Below, piece by piece: positions 47,620 through 58,308 of a DNA stretch of 64,000 nt. The notes below the pieces were generated by a model that saw nothing but the letters and a program-made list of their open reading frames with translations, was not told the origin of the DNA and did no database searches. Positions within the stretch are counted from its first letter, which is position 1. Each line of letters starts with the position of its first letter. Origin of the DNA: an uncultured Psychrobacter sp. (GTDB lineage: Bacteria; Pseudomonadota; Gammaproteobacteria; Pseudomonadales; Moraxellaceae); the NCBI GenBank assembly GCA_947495055.1, contig CANLXO010000006.1, forward strand, positions 1 through 64,000. Reading direction: 5' to 3'. Both the position numbers and the translations under genes were made by a program.

Positions 47620-50600
47620 ATGTTGCCCAATAACTCTCAGCCCAATGACCCTTCACAAGATCCTGCTCAAAGAGATGCTAGCGCCGTAAAGCGCTGGTAT
47701 CCTTTGTCATTTTTAATCAAATTAATGATGCTGATTTTGATTGTGCTGGTGATTATGTTTGCCGTTTTCTTTTATATGGCAGGGACAGAATCAGGCACCA
47801 AGTTTTTGTTAGAAAAAATCAGTGCAGAGACGGGTATTGAGCTGACTTATGGTAGTGGCAATTTGCGTGATGGCATCTGGGTCAATGATATTGATATCAA
47901 AGCCAATGAAGATCTTGAGATACTCGTGGACAAAGCCTATGTCAAGATAGGCTGGCGCGCTATATTTGCTAAAGAGGTGCATCTACGCGACGCGGATATT
48001 CAAACGATAGAGATCATCAATAATAAGCCGCCCACGGGCGAGCCGTTCGACTACAAAACCTTGCAGCTGCCTGTCAATCTACGCTTTGATCAAGCAAAAA
48101 TCAAAAACATTATCTACAAGCAGGTCACCAAAGATCCCGTTACCTTACATGACATTAAGGCCCGTGATTTGACTTGGGTAGATACCTTAGTAACCGTTGG
48201 TCGTGGTGATCTGCGTTATGCTGATATTGTTAAAGTCAATGCGCTACAAGGCGAGATTGATCTGCAAGGCGACTATCCGCTAGATCTGTCCGCTATCGTC
48301 GAGGTAAGTGCGCTTGAAAAGGCCTACATCGACCCGCTTAATGTGACCGCAACAGGTAGCCTAAAACGTACCGTAGGCCGCGTACGTAGCCGTTATAACG
48401 ATAGCGATGTCAGCGGCAACTTTGTGGTGCAGGGGCTAGACCCAGACGCGCCATTTCAAGCCAAATTGCAGTGGGATGATATCTTGCTGCCTTACGCTGA
48501 GGAGCAAAACATTCACCTCAAAAGCGGTATCGCTACCGCTAGTGGCGTCATCTCTGATATACGTCTGCGTATTAATACTGAGCTTGACGCAAAAGACATT
48601 CCATCAGGACGTTATAAGGGCCGCGCTATTATTGCCAATAGTCAATTGCGTATTGATCGCTTAGATGCAGACGTGCCAGCAGGCCGTCTAACGCTACAAG
48701 GCATTTTGGACTGGAAAGACAGCTTTGATGCCAAAATACGCGCGACAGGCAGCAATTTTGATATTCGCCAAGCCATTCCAGAGCAGTACGCTGACTATAA
48801 GGCTTATGCTCCGCAAACGCTCGATGGTCGATTATCGCTACATTTTCAGCAGCGCAACATCAGTAATAATCTAGAGGTGGATATTGATTTGCGTCAGCGC
48901 GATGGCGAGCACGTCAATGCCAATATCGTTCGCGGCAAGACATCACCTAAATCGACGCAGGCCGCGCCTTTATATATCGACGCCAGCTGGCAGAATCTGA
49001 CGCGCCGCGATGTACCCAATATCGGTAATATCGACAGCCCGTATGGACGCGCCAATGTGATTGTGCGTGGCTCTACACTCTCAGTTGACGCCAATGCCTT
49101 TATTAATGAGCTCAACGCGGCACCAAAAGGCAACTACGATGTGCGTATGCGCAAAAATGGCAATACAATTGATCTCAATCGAGTTAATTACAAAGGCATT
49201 GTCGGCGACCTATCAGGTAATGGTCAGATACTACTGGCAACTGCGCAGCGTCCACTGACGTGGCAGATTGATGCGCGTACCAACGGACTACTGCCCAAAC
49301 AATATCGAAGCGATCTACCACTTGAGCGCCTAGTAGGACAATTGAGCGCTCGTGGTCGATTGATTAACATTAGCAAAAACGGCGTCAAAGGTCAGCGTCA
49401 TATCGTTAGCTTTAATAACACTGATCTGCAAGCTACCCTTGATGCCTCACAAGATAATCGCCGTATCGGTATCAGCGGCGGCGGCGGGGCCAGTATAGAT
49501 CTGATCGGTGGCGAGCTGTCGGTATTTGATGCCCGTTTCGATGGACAGGTTGATACCCAAGACGTTCCCAAAGGCCGCTTATCTATAGACGCCGCAGGGA
49601 CGCCAAATCTAATTAACATCCGCAAGCTTAACTATGCTGGTGAAGCAGGTTCAATCAATGCTCAGGGCGTGATAGACCTACGTAATAATATTGGCTGGAA
49701 TGTTACAGGGCGTTTTGATAATTTTGATCTGGGCTATTTTTTGCCTAATAATCCAGCGATTTTGACAGGTGATCTGAGTACTAGTGGACAGTGGCAACCT
49801 GCCAATCAAAACAATGAGGGTAAATTGCAACGTTTTGCTATCAATTTTGATGGTGTGCTCGATGCTGAGCAATTACCTGCTGGCAAGCTGATGATTGACG
49901 CTAGCGGCGACTCACAAGTGATTACTATCAAGCGCTTTAGTCATGTGGGTGCGGCAGGCAGTATTCGCGCAAGCGGTACTGTAGATGTGCGCCGAGGTAT
50001 CGCTTGGGATATCAATGCGGTCATGAATCGCTTTAATGTAGGATATTTTCTAAAAGATACGCCAAGTGTCATCACAGGAAACATTAATACCGATGGGCGC
50101 TGGAGCGATAGCGAGCAGATTGTCAATATTAATCAGATTGACCTAAGTGGTATGCTCAAAGGTCAGCCGCTTAGTGCCAAAGGTAGCTTGAGCGCTAAGC
50201 TTAATCTGCCAAAAGACATCGCCAGCTACTTTGAGCGCCTGCAAAAGCAAGACGCCGAGACGCAATATCAGCAAGTAAACGCGCTTATCGAAAGCTTAAA
50301 TGCCAATAATTTAGTACTGCGCTGGGGTGATAATTATCTCACCGCCAATGGCAACGCCAAACAGCTGCAGGCCAAGATTAATATCACTAGCCTCGATCAG
50401 CTATCAGATCAGCTCAGCGGTAAAGTAGCGGGCGGCGCGACATTATCGCAGCCCACAGGACAGGCGCTACCTACTATTTATGTCGATCTGGTCGGTGAGC
50501 GTATTGCCTTACCTGGTTTTATATTGCGTGAGGGCCGTATACGCGGCAAACTGGTCAACCTTGCCAATAGTCCAAGCCAGTTTATTATCAGTGCTGAAGG

Positions 50601-52602
50601 CTTAGACGTTGCTGGACAAAGCTTTAAGCAGGTCAATGCAACCTTTAACGGTACTGAGCAGGCCCATGTTGTCAATTTAGATGTTGCCAATGAGCAAGCT
50701 CAAATATTAGCACGTGTCAAAGGTGGTTTTGATCGTAATCAGCTCAGATGGTCGGGCGCTATTGGCAAAGGGCAAATCAAGTCGCAATACGCCACGCTCA
50801 ATCAGTTACAACCGGCGCAATTGATTGTTGATTTGCCGCGTGAGCAAAACGGCAGTAGTCGCGACCTAAAGGTGCAGCTGGCAGCGCATTGCTGGCAGGC
50901 GTCGGATCAGACAGGTAAGCTGTGTCTGCGTGAGAACCTAATTGCCTCGCCAGATAATGGTCAGGTTAATTTAGCCCTTCAAAAACTAGATACGTCCTTG
51001 TTGTCAGTGTTCTTGCCAAAAGATATCGATTGGCAGGCTCAGATTAACGGTAAGGCTGTTATTGGTTGGCAGCGCGGTGAATCACCAACGATTAATACGA
51101 CTTTGTACTCAGATAACGGCAAGATCGGCCTTCTGCAAGACGATGGGTTACCACCTGTTTCGCTGCCGTATGAGCGCGTATCTTTGATTGCATTATCGGT
51201 ACCCGAAGGTATCAAGCTACGGGCTGATATTAACACAGGCCGCGGCGCACGCGGTTATGCTGAGGTAGTCGTTGACCCTTACAAAGCGCCCAAACCTATC
51301 TCTGGGGCACTGGTATTAAATGAGCTTAATCTAGCGGTATTTAAGCCATTCTTCCCAGGTATGCGCGTACTCGAGGGCAATATTACTATGGCAGGTGGCC
51401 TTGGGGGTACGCTGAGTAAACCGCAGTTTTATGGTGATGTTGAGCTGGTCGATGGACGCGTAGCCATGCTTGATCTGCCCGTTAATTTATCTAGTATAAA
51501 TGCCTCAGCGAAGATCCGCGGGACGCAAGCGACTCTCGATGGCAAGTTTAACAGCGGAACAGGAACAGGCACGCTGAAAGGCACGATTGATTGGCGTCAA
51601 AAACTTCAAGCCAAACTAAGCATCATCGGTGATCGCTTAGTTATAACCCAGCCGCCGCTACTAGTCGCCGAGATCAACCCAGATATCGATATCATCGTGC
51701 GCCCAGAAGATCGTTACGTCAATATCCAAGGCGCTATTAGTGTACCATCAGCGACCATTCGTCCGCCTGAGGCTAGCGAAGATATTATCACTCAAAGTGA
51801 AGATGTAGTCGTACTCGATAGACGTCTCATCGGTAACATTGATGAAGTACTAGCCATATCTAGGCCATGGTCTATCAATGCTGATATCGGTATTGATTTA
51901 GGCGATGACATCAATTTCCGCGGCTTTGGTGCAGTTATTCCTCTCGCAGGGGCCTTGAATATTACTCAAAACGGCACAGGTGTTATGCGCGCTAAAGGGG
52001 TGGTTCAGGTTGCGCGTCGTACCGCTATTGATGCTTTTGGGCAAAACTTGGAGCTTAACTACGGTCAAGTACGCTTTAACGGTGATGTCATGAAGCCAAA
52101 CCTAAGCATTGAAGCGGTCAAAATCATTGACGATAGTACGGTAGGGGTACGAGTGACGGGTACGACTGAAAATCCAAACATCGTTGTTTTCAATGATGCA
52201 GGTCTCACGCAGCAGCAAGCGATGAATGCTCTAGTCACAGGTCGTATCAACAATGGCAGCGCTACCCAAATCAGTGAGCAGGGCTTTAAATCACAAGTGA
52301 CCAACAACTTGGCAGCAGCTGGCCTCAATTTTGGACTTGGGGGTACGCGCAACTTTACCAATCAGATAGGCCAAGCATTTGGTTTTCAGAGCCTAACAGT
52401 AGATGCTTCAGGTAGTAGCGAAGATACCAACATCAATGTCACCGGTTACGTAACGCCTGATCTATACATCCGCTATGGCGTTGGCGTCTTTAATGCTCAA
52501 AACAGCTTATCAGCACGTTATCAATTGACGCGCCGTATCTATGTTGAGGCCACCTCAGCTGCCGAAAATGCCGTAGATGTGGTGTATAGCTGGCAGTTTT
52601 GA
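47620..52602 (+). CDS. tamB: Translocation and assembly / lipid-transport protein TamB
   Basis: TamB is a very large AsmA-like bridge protein with an N-terminal inner-membrane anchor (LIKLMMLILIVLVIMFAVFF). About 1,200 residues of repetitive beta structure form a hydrophobic groove. The C-terminal DUF490/TamB domain ends VEATSAAENAVDVVYSWQF. The 1660-residue length exceeds E. coli TamB (1259). It partners TamA for autotransporters and fimbrial ushers and transports phospholipid with YhdP/YdbH homologues. The ATG at 47620 is used; a TTG at 47611 would add three residues. Confidence 0.94.
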   Translation: MLPNNSQPNDPSQDPAQRDASAVKRWYPLSFLIKLMMLILIVLVIMFAVFFYMAGTESGTKFLLEKISAETGIELTYGSGNLRDGIWVNDIDIKANEDLEILVDKAYVKIGWRAIFAKEVHLRDADIQTIEIINNKPPTGEPFDYKTLQLPVNLRFDQAKIKNIIYKQVTKDPVTLHDIKARDLTWVDTLVTVGRGDLRYADIVKVNALQGEIDLQGDYPLDLSAIVEVSALEKAYIDPLNVTATGSLKRTVGRVRSRYNDSDVSGNFVVQGLDPDAPFQAKLQWDDILLPYAEEQNIHLKSGIATASGVISDIRLRINTELDAKDIPSGRYKGRAIIANSQLRIDRLDADVPAGRLTLQGILDWKDSFDAKIRATGSNFDIRQAIPEQYADYKAYAPQTLDGRLSLHFQQRNISNNLEVDIDLRQRDGEHVNANIVRGKTSPKSTQAAPLYIDASWQNLTRRDVPNIGNIDSPYGRANVIVRGSTLSVDANAFINELNAAPKGNYDVRMRKNGNTIDLNRVNYKGIVGDLSGNGQILLATAQRPLTWQIDARTNGLLPKQYRSDLPLERLVGQLSARGRLINISKNGVKGQRHIVSFNNTDLQATLDASQDNRRIGISGGGGASIDLIGGELSVFDARFDGQVDTQDVPKGRLSIDAAGTPNLINIRKLNYAGEAGSINAQGVIDLRNNIGWNVTGRFDNFDLGYFLPNNPAILTGDLSTSGQWQPANQNNEGKLQRFAINFDGVLDAEQLPAGKLMIDASGDSQVITIKRFSHVGAAGSIRASGTVDVRRGIAWDINAVMNRFNVGYFLKDTPSVITGNINTDGRWSDSEQIVNINQIDLSGMLKGQPLSAKGSLSAKLNLPKDIASYFERLQKQDAETQYQQVNALIESLNANNLVLRWGDNYLTANGNAKQLQAKINITSLDQLSDQLSGKVAGGATLSQPTGQALPTIYVDLVGERIALPGFILREGRIRGKLVNLANSPSQFIISAEGLDVAGQSFKQVNATFNGTEQAHVVNLDVANEQAQILARVKGGFDRNQLRWSGAIGKGQIKSQYATLNQLQPAQLIVDLPREQNGSSRDLKVQLAAHCWQASDQTGKLCLRENLIASPDNGQVNLALQKLDTSLLSVFLPKDIDWQAQINGKAVIGWQRGESPTINTTLYSDNGKIGLLQDDGLPPVSLPYERVSLIALSVPEGIKLRADINTGRGARGYAEVVVDPYKAPKPISGALVLNELNLAVFKPFFPGMRVLEGNITMAGGLGGTLSKPQFYGDVELVDGRVAMLDLPVNLSSINASAKIRGTQATLDGKFNSGTGTGTLKGTIDWRQKLQAKLSIIGDRLVITQPPLLVAEINPDIDIIVRPEDRYVNIQGAISVPSATIRPPEASEDIITQSEDVVVLDRRLIGNIDEVLAISRPWSINADIGIDLGDDINFRGFGAVIPLAGALNITQNGTGVMRAKGVVQVARRTAIDAFGQNLELNYGQVRFNGDVMKPNLSIEAVKIIDDSTVGVRVTGTTENPNIVVFNDAGLTQQQAMNALVTGRINNGSATQISEQGFKSQVTNNLAAAGLNFGLGGTRNFTNQIGQAFGFQSLTVDASGSSEDTNINVTGYVTPDLYIRYGVGVFNAQNSLSARYQLTRRIYVEATSAAENAVDVVYSWQF

Positions 52603-52629
52603 GAGTTGCTAGTTGAGAGTAATAACGGT

Positions 52630-52658
52630 AAAAAACGCCTTTAGATAAGGCGTTTTTT
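52630..52658. terminator. Bidirectional terminator between tamB and hemP
   Basis: A perfect 12-bp stem (AAAAAACGCCTT / AAGGCGTTTTTT) has loop TAGAT. T-runs on both strands serve the convergent genes. Confidence 0.9.
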
Positions 52659-52695
52659 GCTGTTGTAAATACGGATATAGGTACTGCAAGCACTG

Positions 52696-52860
52696 CTATT
52701 TCGTCAATATCAGACGATTATTGCGAGTCAAGCGTAGTCGATACTCTTCACCCTCATGCTCAATCCGCACCTCTTTAGTTAAAGCAAAAAGGTGCTCTGA
52801 TTGTAACGTGGGCAAGCGGTTTTCAGGGTTTCCAAAATAACGCGTTAAGCTTATATTCAT
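52696..52860 (-). CDS. hemP: Hemin uptake protein HemP/HmuP
   Basis: The 54-residue product matches HemP: a short variable N-terminus, then LQSEHLFALTKEVRIEHEGEEYRLRLTRNNRLILTK-like order, of which EHEGEEYRLRLTRNNRLILT is typical. AGGAG lies at ideal spacing before the ATG at 52860. HemP is the small heme-uptake protein usually encoded with a TonB-dependent heme receptor or hemS/hmu genes. Here it stands alone, so the partner must be elsewhere. A Fur box overlaps the promoter (52914). Confidence 0.9.
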   Translation of the reverse strand: MNISLTRYFGNPENRLPTLQSEHLFALTKEVRIEHEGEEYRLRLTRNNRLILTK

Positions 52861-52913
52861 GACAATCTCCTTATTGATGGCGCTATGCATCATTACTAAA
52901 GTTTTTTACTAAC

Positions 52914-52949
52914 GATAATGATTATCATTTATAACTTAAGCTATTGCAA
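52914..52949 (-). promoter_or_regulatory. Fur-controlled promoter of hemP
   Basis: The plus strand at 52914-52932 (GATAATGATTATCATTTAT) matches 15 of 19 positions of the Fur-box consensus. On the minus strand a promoter overlaps it: -35 TTGCAA (52944-52949), 17-bp spacer, -10 GATAAT (52921-52926). Iron-bound Fur would cover the -10 and block transcription. The 5' leader to the hemP start is then about 50 nt. Confidence 0.8.
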
Positions 52950-53016
52950 GTATTGATTTTGGCTATTATTTTATTTATCACCTTGTCATAGACTCTAACG
53001 GTTAAAAGGACAAAAA

Positions 53017-53478
53017 ATGACTGAACCCTCGCTTAAGCCTAAGAGCACTGCTCATAACTCCATAAATGTCGCTATCGCCGTCATTTATTATCAAAACTGG
53101 TATTTACTTGGCTATCGTCATTCTAAGCAGCACCAAGGCAATCTTTATGAGTTTGTCGGTGGCAAGATAGAGGTAGATGAGACAGCGAAAGCTACGTTAG
53201 TGCGAGAAGTTGGCGAAGAGGTAGGTATCGATATCAGTCAAAATACGATGATGAAAATGGGCCTTATTACTCATGATTACACTGATAAGCAAGTAATTTT
53301 GCATGCTTATACCGTTGCGCTGACAGCGGCTCAGTATGCTCAGCATAAGAATCAAAAAACAGGTTTAGAGGGTCAGCTATTATCTTGGGTAACAAAAGAT
53401 CAGCTCTTAGGTACAGACTATCCACTGCCAGCTGCCAATAAACAAATATTAACTTGGCTACGCGGTATAAATATTTAA
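53017..53478 (+). CDS. Nudix hydrolase
   Basis: The 153-residue protein carries a perfect Nudix box starting GKIEVDETAKATLVREV at Gly49 (Glu55, Arg63-Glu64, Glu67-Glu68, Gly70), so it should hydrolyse a nucleoside diphosphate derivative. The fold begins NVAIAVIYYQNWYLLG, resembling MutT 8-oxo-dGTPases and the mutT-like domain of ThiE fusions. AAAGGA is 5-6 bp before the start. It is divergent from hemP, with the Fur box between them. Substrate cannot be told from sequence. Confidence 0.88.
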   Translation: MTEPSLKPKSTAHNSINVAIAVIYYQNWYLLGYRHSKQHQGNLYEFVGGKIEVDETAKATLVREVGEEVGIDISQNTMMKMGLITHDYTDKQVILHAYTVALTAAQYAQHKNQKTGLEGQLLSWVTKDQLLGTDYPLPAANKQILTWLRGINI

Positions 53479-53970
53479 TTTATATAAAGCATAAACCGAT
53501 AGAAAGTTACAAGTGAATAAGCGCAGACACATTAGTAATATGCCAATTACTTAAAGTCGATAAAGCGTTGTTTAATAAAGAATGAAATAAAAGTAGATGT
53601 GCTCACAAGTCTAGTAGTTTAAGCGTTTAGACGGCGTATCTAACACGCTATACGTTAATATATTAATTACAAACCGTTGCGTTTTCCTACATAGCAGCAC
53701 TACAGTTCATAGGCCGATGTCCCTATCATACTGTCATAATTTAAAAAAGCTAGTAGAGAATAACTAGTAGGTAATGACTGGCAAATAAACGATAAGTTAA
53801 ATAAACGGTAAGTATCAAAGTATGATAAATGTGCCTTATCACTGGCACCAAAAGCAATCATAGATACAAGAACTTTAACTTAAACGATTTTTTTAACAGT
53901 GTAAAAATTAGATGATGTATCAAGGTTTAAAGTATTCATGAGTTTACATACTCATTATAAAGGTATTTTC
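53479..53970. other. Long AT-rich intergenic region before the lipocalin
   Basis: These 492 bp contain no gene I can support. A 15-bp near-perfect duplication (AAATAAACGATAAGT at 53783-53797, with one change at 53799-53813) and a CTAGTAG repeat nearby are seen. Confidence 0.55.
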
Positions 53971-55092
53971 ATGGCAACTAACGACTCACTCCAGTCAGAA
54001 TGGGCTGACTTGCAAACACCGAGTTCCAAGTCACAAAATGATGATCAGTATGACTATCAAAACTATGCTGGTCGGTACTCTGGTGCCAGTAATGACGATG
54101 ATTACAAAACCATTAGTCATAAGAACGACAGCTACAAAAGCGACAACTCAATTTACAAATCTAAAGATCTCTCGTTTGCCGCTAATGACTTACAATCAGA
54201 ACGCATGGATTCAAATCTCTATCTTGCGCAAAATGATTCTGTAGCTAGTACGCAATACCAAAATGATAGTAAGTATGTACCTAATAAACACGTGCCTATA
54301 GATTATTCGACAAATAAGCACAAAAATAACTATGCTGTAAAAAACGAACAAGACAGTCATTATGACAACAAAACTTATGCCAATGCAGATCGTCAAAAAC
54401 CAACACTTCAGGTATCAGAAAGGATATTTATGAACGGACTTATTAAGCATACGGTGATTGCTTTAGTGATTATCATTCCGCTAGCTGCGATCTCCGCTTA
54501 TGCTGCCCCTGTGACAACTGTTAATACAGCAAATGAAAGCTCAAAGTCACCAGTACTGTCCGTAACGCCTAGCGATATTATCTATAAGTCAGCAGATACG
54601 CCGACAACCGTAGATAAGGTTGATCTCAAAAAATATAGCGGTAAATGGTATGAGATAGGACGGATGCCGCTGTTTTTTCAGCGTAACTGCATTGGTAATG
54701 TGACCGCAACTTATACCGGTCAGGCTGGTAGCTCAGACATCACTGTGCTCAATGAGTGTAGTGGAGAAAATAGCACCGTTATCAGCAGCGAAGGTCTCGC
54801 TATGCCAGTTGATGAAATGGGCAGTAAATTAAAGGTGACTTTTTTGCCGTCATGGATTCGCTGGTTGCCTGTCGGTCGCGGAGACTATTGGGTATTAGCA
54901 CGCGATGACAACTATCAAACTGCCTTGGTAGGTACCCCTGATAAGAGCAATCTGTGGCTATTGGCTCGAACGCCCAATATCTCCCAGCAAACATACTCCA
55001 AGTATCGTCAGATTGCGCAGCAGCAAGGCTATGATCTAAAAGAGTTCACCTTGACGCCGCAGAGCAATCAAACGGTAAATCTTGTCCCTTAA
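53971..55092 (+). CDS. Lipocalin-family (Blc-like) protein with low-complexity N-terminal extension
   Basis: The C-terminal 170 residues form a lipocalin: the GxW motif in KYSGKWYEIGRMP, NCIGNVTATYT, GDYWVLARDDNYQTALVGTP and a C-terminal helix. Blc/Vlp-type lipocalins bind lysophospholipids. There are two credible starts. The ATG at 53971 (AAAGG at 53959-53963) gives 373 residues with a 150-residue Tyr/Asp/Asn/Lys-rich segment followed by an internal hydrophobic helix. The ATG at 54430 follows an even better GAAAGGA and gives 220 residues with a normal signal peptide (HTVIALVIIIPLAAISAYAA). Both products may exist. Confidence 0.82.
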   Translation: MATNDSLQSEWADLQTPSSKSQNDDQYDYQNYAGRYSGASNDDDYKTISHKNDSYKSDNSIYKSKDLSFAANDLQSERMDSNLYLAQNDSVASTQYQNDSKYVPNKHVPIDYSTNKHKNNYAVKNEQDSHYDNKTYANADRQKPTLQVSERIFMNGLIKHTVIALVIIIPLAAISAYAAPVTTVNTANESSKSPVLSVTPSDIIYKSADTPTTVDKVDLKKYSGKWYEIGRMPLFFQRNCIGNVTATYTGQAGSSDITVLNECSGENSTVISSEGLAMPVDEMGSKLKVTFLPSWIRWLPVGRGDYWVLARDDNYQTALVGTPDKSNLWLLARTPNISQQTYSKYRQIAQQQGYDLKEFTLTPQSNQTVNLVP

Positions 55093-55153
55093 CTTATTGT
55101 GCCCATGATAGTTTATAAAAGTAGGCACTTGCTTTATTTAAAACTAGCATTAA

Positions 55154-55181
55154 AAAGACAGCAACTTTAGTAGCTGTCTTT
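55154..55181 (+). terminator. Probable terminator after the lipocalin
   Basis: A 9-bp stem (AAAGACAGC / GCTGTCTTT) with an inner ACT/AGT pairing is followed by only a short T tract (TTTGCC). Termination efficiency is uncertain. Confidence 0.5.
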
Positions 55182-55374
55182 GCCACTTGTATATCGCAGT
55201 ATAAAACCCAGTAGTTCGGTTATAACTGGCAAAATAAGGCGTTTTAGGCTAAAATCGTCTCATTCAAAAGACCCTAACCGTAATTTCTATATTAGCAGTC
55301 GTCATAGTTGCCGCATTCGTTTTATCTTCTTTTAAATATTATTTCTCAATTTACTGACCATAAGGATGTTTCTC

Positions 55375-56811
55375 GTGAGCCAAGCCGATACCTTACGCCA
55401 ACTACATCAAGATCGCCTAAACCATTACAACCATCAAGAGCAACAAGCCATTGAGCTTATGGGCTTATTGAACAAGCTCTATAATGAGCAAGACGTGCAG
55501 ATCACTTTGTTCGGGGAAACCTTAGACGCAAGTTCTGTCGGTAGTATATTGGCCTTGCATCAAAAAGCTGGCACTCGCGGCGCAGACTCAAAGCCTATCG
55601 ATATCGCAGATACTTTGGCAATGGTCAAAGAAATTGCCGCAAACGATAGCGTTCAAACCGTACGCATTGATGTCGGTCAATTGATTACCAACAACAATGA
55701 TGCTGCCTCTGCATTAGCATCGCTAACGTCCGCTGCAAGCGCTAAAAACGAAGCCACTGATGTCGTATTATACGGCTTTGGTCGTATCGGTCGTATCCTA
55801 ACGCGCTTGCTATTGTCGCAAGCTTCTAGTAGCAAGGGTCTACAGCTAAAAGCAATTGTAGTGCGTCCTGCAGCAGCGGGCGATTTAGCCAAGCGTGCTT
55901 CGCTATTAGAGCGCGACTCTATTCACGGCGGATTCTCAGGCGCTATTAGTGTTGATGAGGCTAACAATGGCATCATCATCAATGGCCGTTTTGTGCAAGT
56001 CATCTATGCCAACGATCCAAGCGAGATCGATTACACCACTTATGGTATCGATAATGCGATCGTGATTGACAATACAGGTAAATGGAAGGATGAGGCGGGC
56101 CTGGGTAAGCATTTAGCCTCTAAAGGCGTGCAAAAAGTCCTACTGACTGCGCCTGCTGGCGGCGAGATCAAAAATGTCGTATACGGCGTTAATAACGATA
56201 CTATCGGTGATGACACCATTGTGAGTGCGGCAAGCTGTACCACCAATGCCATTACACCGTCTTTAAAGGTATTGCATGATGAGTACGGTATTGAAAACGG
56301 TCACGTAGAGACTATTCACTCCTTTACCAATGACCAAAACCTGATTGACAACTATCACAAAGCTGATCGCCGTGGTCGTAGTGCAGTACTTAACATGGTT
56401 ATGACGAGCACAGGCGCTGCCAAAGCAGTGGGCAAAGCCTTGCCTGAGCTTAGCGGTAAGCTTACAGGTAATGCTATTCGTGTACCCACGCCTAACGTGA
56501 GCCTTGCGATATTGAACCTAAATCTCAAAACGGCACCAAAAGACGCTGACGCGCTCAACGCCTACATGCGTAAAATGGCCAATAGCAGTACTTGGCAATC
56601 GCAAATCGCATATACTGATTCAACTGAAGCGGTGTCAACAGACTTCGTCGGTACCACTCACGTAGGTATTTTGGATGCGCAAGCGACTATCGTCACTGAC
56701 AACCATGCTACCGTTTATATCTGGTATGACAATGAAGTCGGTTATAGCACGCAAGTATTGCGCTTAGCGACGCAAATGGCAGGTATTAGCTACAATCATA
56801 TACCTGCATAA
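55375..56811 (+). CDS. gap: Glyceraldehyde-3-phosphate dehydrogenase, long form
   Basis: The 478-residue protein is about 140 residues longer than classic GAPDH and belongs to the long form seen in Pseudomonas and Acinetobacter, often linked to gluconeogenesis. An N-terminal helical extension (1-125) precedes the Rossmann motif YGFGRIGRILTRLL. The catalytic Cys lies in SAASCTTNAITP, and the phosphate-binding and active-site stretches HSFTNDQNLIDNYH and WYDNEVGYSTQVLRL are present. The start is GTG at 55375: AAGGA lies 8 bp upstream, whereas the ATG at 55366 overlaps that ribosome-binding site. Confidence 0.94.
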   Translation: MSQADTLRQLHQDRLNHYNHQEQQAIELMGLLNKLYNEQDVQITLFGETLDASSVGSILALHQKAGTRGADSKPIDIADTLAMVKEIAANDSVQTVRIDVGQLITNNNDAASALASLTSAASAKNEATDVVLYGFGRIGRILTRLLLSQASSSKGLQLKAIVVRPAAAGDLAKRASLLERDSIHGGFSGAISVDEANNGIIINGRFVQVIYANDPSEIDYTTYGIDNAIVIDNTGKWKDEAGLGKHLASKGVQKVLLTAPAGGEIKNVVYGVNNDTIGDDTIVSAASCTTNAITPSLKVLHDEYGIENGHVETIHSFTNDQNLIDNYHKADRRGRSAVLNMVMTSTGAAKAVGKALPELSGKLTGNAIRVPTPNVSLAILNLNLKTAPKDADALNAYMRKMANSSTWQSQIAYTDSTEAVSTDFVGTTHVGILDAQATIVTDNHATVYIWYDNEVGYSTQVLRLATQMAGISYNHIPA

Positions 56812-56840
56812 ATCAAACCCCTAGTTAGTTAAAGTTTAAG

Positions 56841-56876
56841 CATCCGATAGTCTGATTGATTATCGGATGTTATTGT
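56841..56876 (+). terminator. Terminator after gap
   Basis: A 12-bp stem with one G-U pair (CATCCGATAGTC / GATTATCGGATG) and loop TGATT is followed by TTATTGTTAT, a weak U tract. Confidence 0.65.
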
Positions 56877-57013
56877 TATAAAGCTGAGTCTGTTTTAGCC
56901 TTGAGTATGTTATAAATAGCATGATAAAAACACGCGGTGGCAATTTAGCTTTTATGACAACTTAAGCTCAGTAGTAATTTGGCCTAGCCACTCATATGTA
57001 CCATAAGGATTGA

Positions 57014-58228
<1,215 letters not shown>

Positions 58229-58308
58229 TACCGGTACACTATTACGCACATAAACCGACATATTATACGAACAAACCGATACTCACTTATAAATACATAG
58301 GAGTTTTT

